Shown piece by piece: positions 4,129 to 5,384 of a DNA stretch of 5,384 bases. The position numbers and the translations under genes are program-made. Origin of the DNA: Phascolarctobacterium sp. Lineage in GTDB: Bacteria; Bacillota; Negativicutes; Acidaminococcales; Acidaminococcaceae. Location: positions 1-5,384 of the forward strand of contig JAIHZV010000101.1 of the NCBI GenBank assembly GCA_022718015.1, read 5' to 3'. The notes under the pieces are model-generated. The model ran no database searches. It saw only the letters and a list, made by a program, of their open reading frames with translations, and had not been told where the DNA came from. The first letter of the stretch is position 1. Each line of letters starts with the position of its first letter.

Positions 4129-5384
4129 TTATTTTCTCTTTACTAAACAGCGCTTTTTGAAAAACGCAATGCCGTAGCATAGAATATCGTCGTAATCATC
4201 CTGAAAGTCTTCTGCATAGCTGCGCTTATTAATCTGGTCGATGGCCAAATCGCAAGCGTCCTGCAATTTATTCAGCGTTTTTGCATACTTAGCTTCAAAA
4301 ACTGCTATACGCCCATTGCGGATATCCTTCACGACAACATCACTGCGTCCATCGCCGTGTTCGCGGTTAGATTCAACAACATATCCAGCGCCAGTAAAAA
4401 TGCCATCCAGGAATGCGTGGTAAAAATCCTCGCGGTAATCGTGATAGCTGATGGTCATACGCAAAAGCTTCGTCATTTCTTTCGTAAGCATTTCGCTGTC
4501 TCCACTCCATACTGCAGCAAATAAAGCCTTGCGGTTAGAAGCCTGCGCACTATCAGCAAACCACTTCATGACAGTCGTTTCATAGATTTCTTTAATCTCT
4601 TCATTCGGAATCATTAACGCTGAATAGCTATCCGGTATAGCAGCTGGCAGAGCATCATTCCGAACCTTGGTCAGGTAACCTGTCAAATATAAAACGCTCC
4701 AAAGATTCTCTTCAGAGGAATGCAGATAATCATAAGTAAGGCTGTCATCAACCTTTTGTACGATAAAACCGCCAGCTAAAAGTGTTTCCAGCTTTTCCGT
4801 AATATTGCCGCTTGCGTAATCTATGAAGGAGCGGATAATAGAGTTATCGCTGGTGTTACGCCAATAGCTGACAGACTTTGCCTGCGGATTGCGCTGCAAG
4901 TCGTATAAATAGCTGATTACATCCCAAGGACAGTACACATCAGCTGCATCAAAATGATAGCCATCATACCAGGTACGGATAGTTTCAGCGTAAGCCTCCG
5001 CATTAGCCTCTGCCAGCAGCTTATCTACTTCGTTTTGCGTAAAGCCAAAGGATTCTTTAAGATTTGAACGCACTATAGAATCAGAAATAAAGTTGTTGGT
5101 ACCGGTGAAAACACTCTCCTTGGCAATACGCAGACAGCCAGTAATCAATGCAAAGCAAAGATTAGGGTTATCCTTGAGAGAGGTACTAAGCAACGGCTTG
5201 ATAATGTTCATCATCTCTGTGTAATAACCGTGGCTGCTAGCCTTGGCAATAGGAACATCGTATTCATCCAAAAGCAGGATTACCGGCTTGCCATAATAGG
5301 CGTTCAGCATTTTCATCAAGGTACTCAAAGCACGGCTCAGGTCAGGCAGGCTTGCCTCCCTAGCTTTGATTTTTTGAAAAATAT
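4129..5384 (-). CDS. AAA-ATPase-like / PD-(D/E)XK nuclease-like protein (DUF1703 family), 5' end beyond right edge
   Basis: Stop codon TAA at 4131-4129; the frame is open to the window edge (417 codons visible). A TTG at 5328 could be mistaken for a start, but 18 more in-frame residues (including KIKAREASLPDLSRA) precede it and fit the family, so the gene continues outside the window. Numbering from that TTG: VILLLDEYD (16-24) is the Walker B strand with Asp21-Glu22; TGCLRIAKESVFTGTNNF (63-80), WYDGYHF (120-126) and CPWDVISYL (133-141) are typical of the AAA-ATPase-like domain. The C-terminal nuclease-fold domain has FYHAFLDGIFTG (302-313), GDGRSD (325-330) and FEAKYA (344-349), giving a complete Asp330 / Glu345-x-Lys347 triad. 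The expected Walker A loop lies in the missing N-terminus. These proteins run about 500-560 residues, occur in many copies in gut anaerobes, and have no firmly established function; DNA processing or a selfish/defence role is only a guess. Confidence 0.88.
   Translation of the reverse strand, partial: IFQKIKAREASLPDLSRALSTLMKMLNAYYGKPVILLLDEYDVPIAKASSHGYYTEMMNIIKPLLSTSLKDNPNLCFALITGCLRIAKESVFTGTNNFISDSIVRSNLKESFGFTQNEVDKLLAEANAEAYAETIRTWYDGYHFDAADVYCPWDVISYLYDLQRNPQAKSVSYWRNTSDNSIIRSFIDYASGNITEKLETLLAGGFIVQKVDDSLTYDYLHSSEENLWSVLYLTGYLTKVRNDALPAAIPDSYSALMIPNEEIKEIYETTVMKWFADSAQASNRKALFAAVWSGDSEMLTKEMTKLLRMTISYHDYREDFYHAFLDGIFTGAGYVVESNREHGDGRSDVVVKDIRNGRIAVFEAKYAKTLNKLQDACDLAIDQINKRSYAEDFQDDYDDILCYGIAFFKKRCLVKRK

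Noticed and set aside
5326..5328. TTG as the start codon of the DUF1703 gene
   Set aside because: The frame stays open upstream to the window edge, the upstream residues fit the family, and the expected N-terminal ATPase part is missing; the gene is truncated by the window, not by a short start.
1..5384. CRISPR arrays, tRNA/rRNA genes, insertion sequences
   Set aside because: No regularly spaced repeats, no tRNA-like cloverleaf or rRNA sequence, and no transposase or terminal repeats were seen when reading both strands.

Overview
The window looks like a chromosomal stretch of a low-to-moderate GC Firmicute. It has strong AAGGAGG-type ribosome binding sites, an attenuation-type riboswitch and a short operon. 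The PDDEXK/AAA-like gene, the flavodoxin-like gene and the amino-acid symporter would fit an anaerobic gut-type member of Negativicutes or Clostridia. That placement is an impression from gene content, not a computed assignment.

Layout, left to right. (1) 1-227, minus strand: the N-terminal part of a flavodoxin-fold protein, probably of the EFR1 (flavodoxin plus ferredoxin) type, cut by the window edge. It has its own RBS and a plausible promoter. (2) 394-1356, minus strand: a complete LysR-type transcriptional regulator. (3) 1357-1754: a 398-bp divergent control region. It carries two back-to-back promoters with overlapping -35 boxes, a perfect 12-bp inverted repeat flanking them, a glycine riboswitch aptamer preceded by a small hairpin element (candidate 'ghost' aptamer), a predicted antiterminator and a strong intrinsic terminator. 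(4) 1755-2795, plus strand: an L-threonine aldolase-family PLP enzyme. (5) 2808-4025, plus strand, 12 bp downstream: a glutamate-transporter-fold (DAACS) cation symporter whose binding-site residues suggest neutral rather than acidic amino acids. (6) 4078-4119: a bidirectional terminator between convergent genes. (7) 4129-5384, minus strand: the C-terminal three quarters of an AAA-ATPase-like / PD-(D/E)XK (DUF1703) protein, cut by the right edge.

The centre of interest is the aldolase-symporter operon. Threonine aldolase splits threonine to glycine and acetaldehyde. The symporter has Thr where acidic-amino-acid transporters have the carboxylate-binding Arg, so it may import threonine, serine or a similar neutral amino acid. 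The leader RNA senses glycine. I can draw an antiterminator that uses the 3' strand of the aptamer's P1 helix and traps the 5' arm of the terminator, so glycine binding should favour termination (an OFF switch). Together this reads as a feedback-controlled glycine-supply module: import precursor, cleave it to glycine, and shut off when glycine is plentiful. The divergent LysR regulator probably adds a second layer at transcription initiation. The riboswitch and gene families are read directly from the sequence; the substrate, switch polarity and LysR target are inferences.
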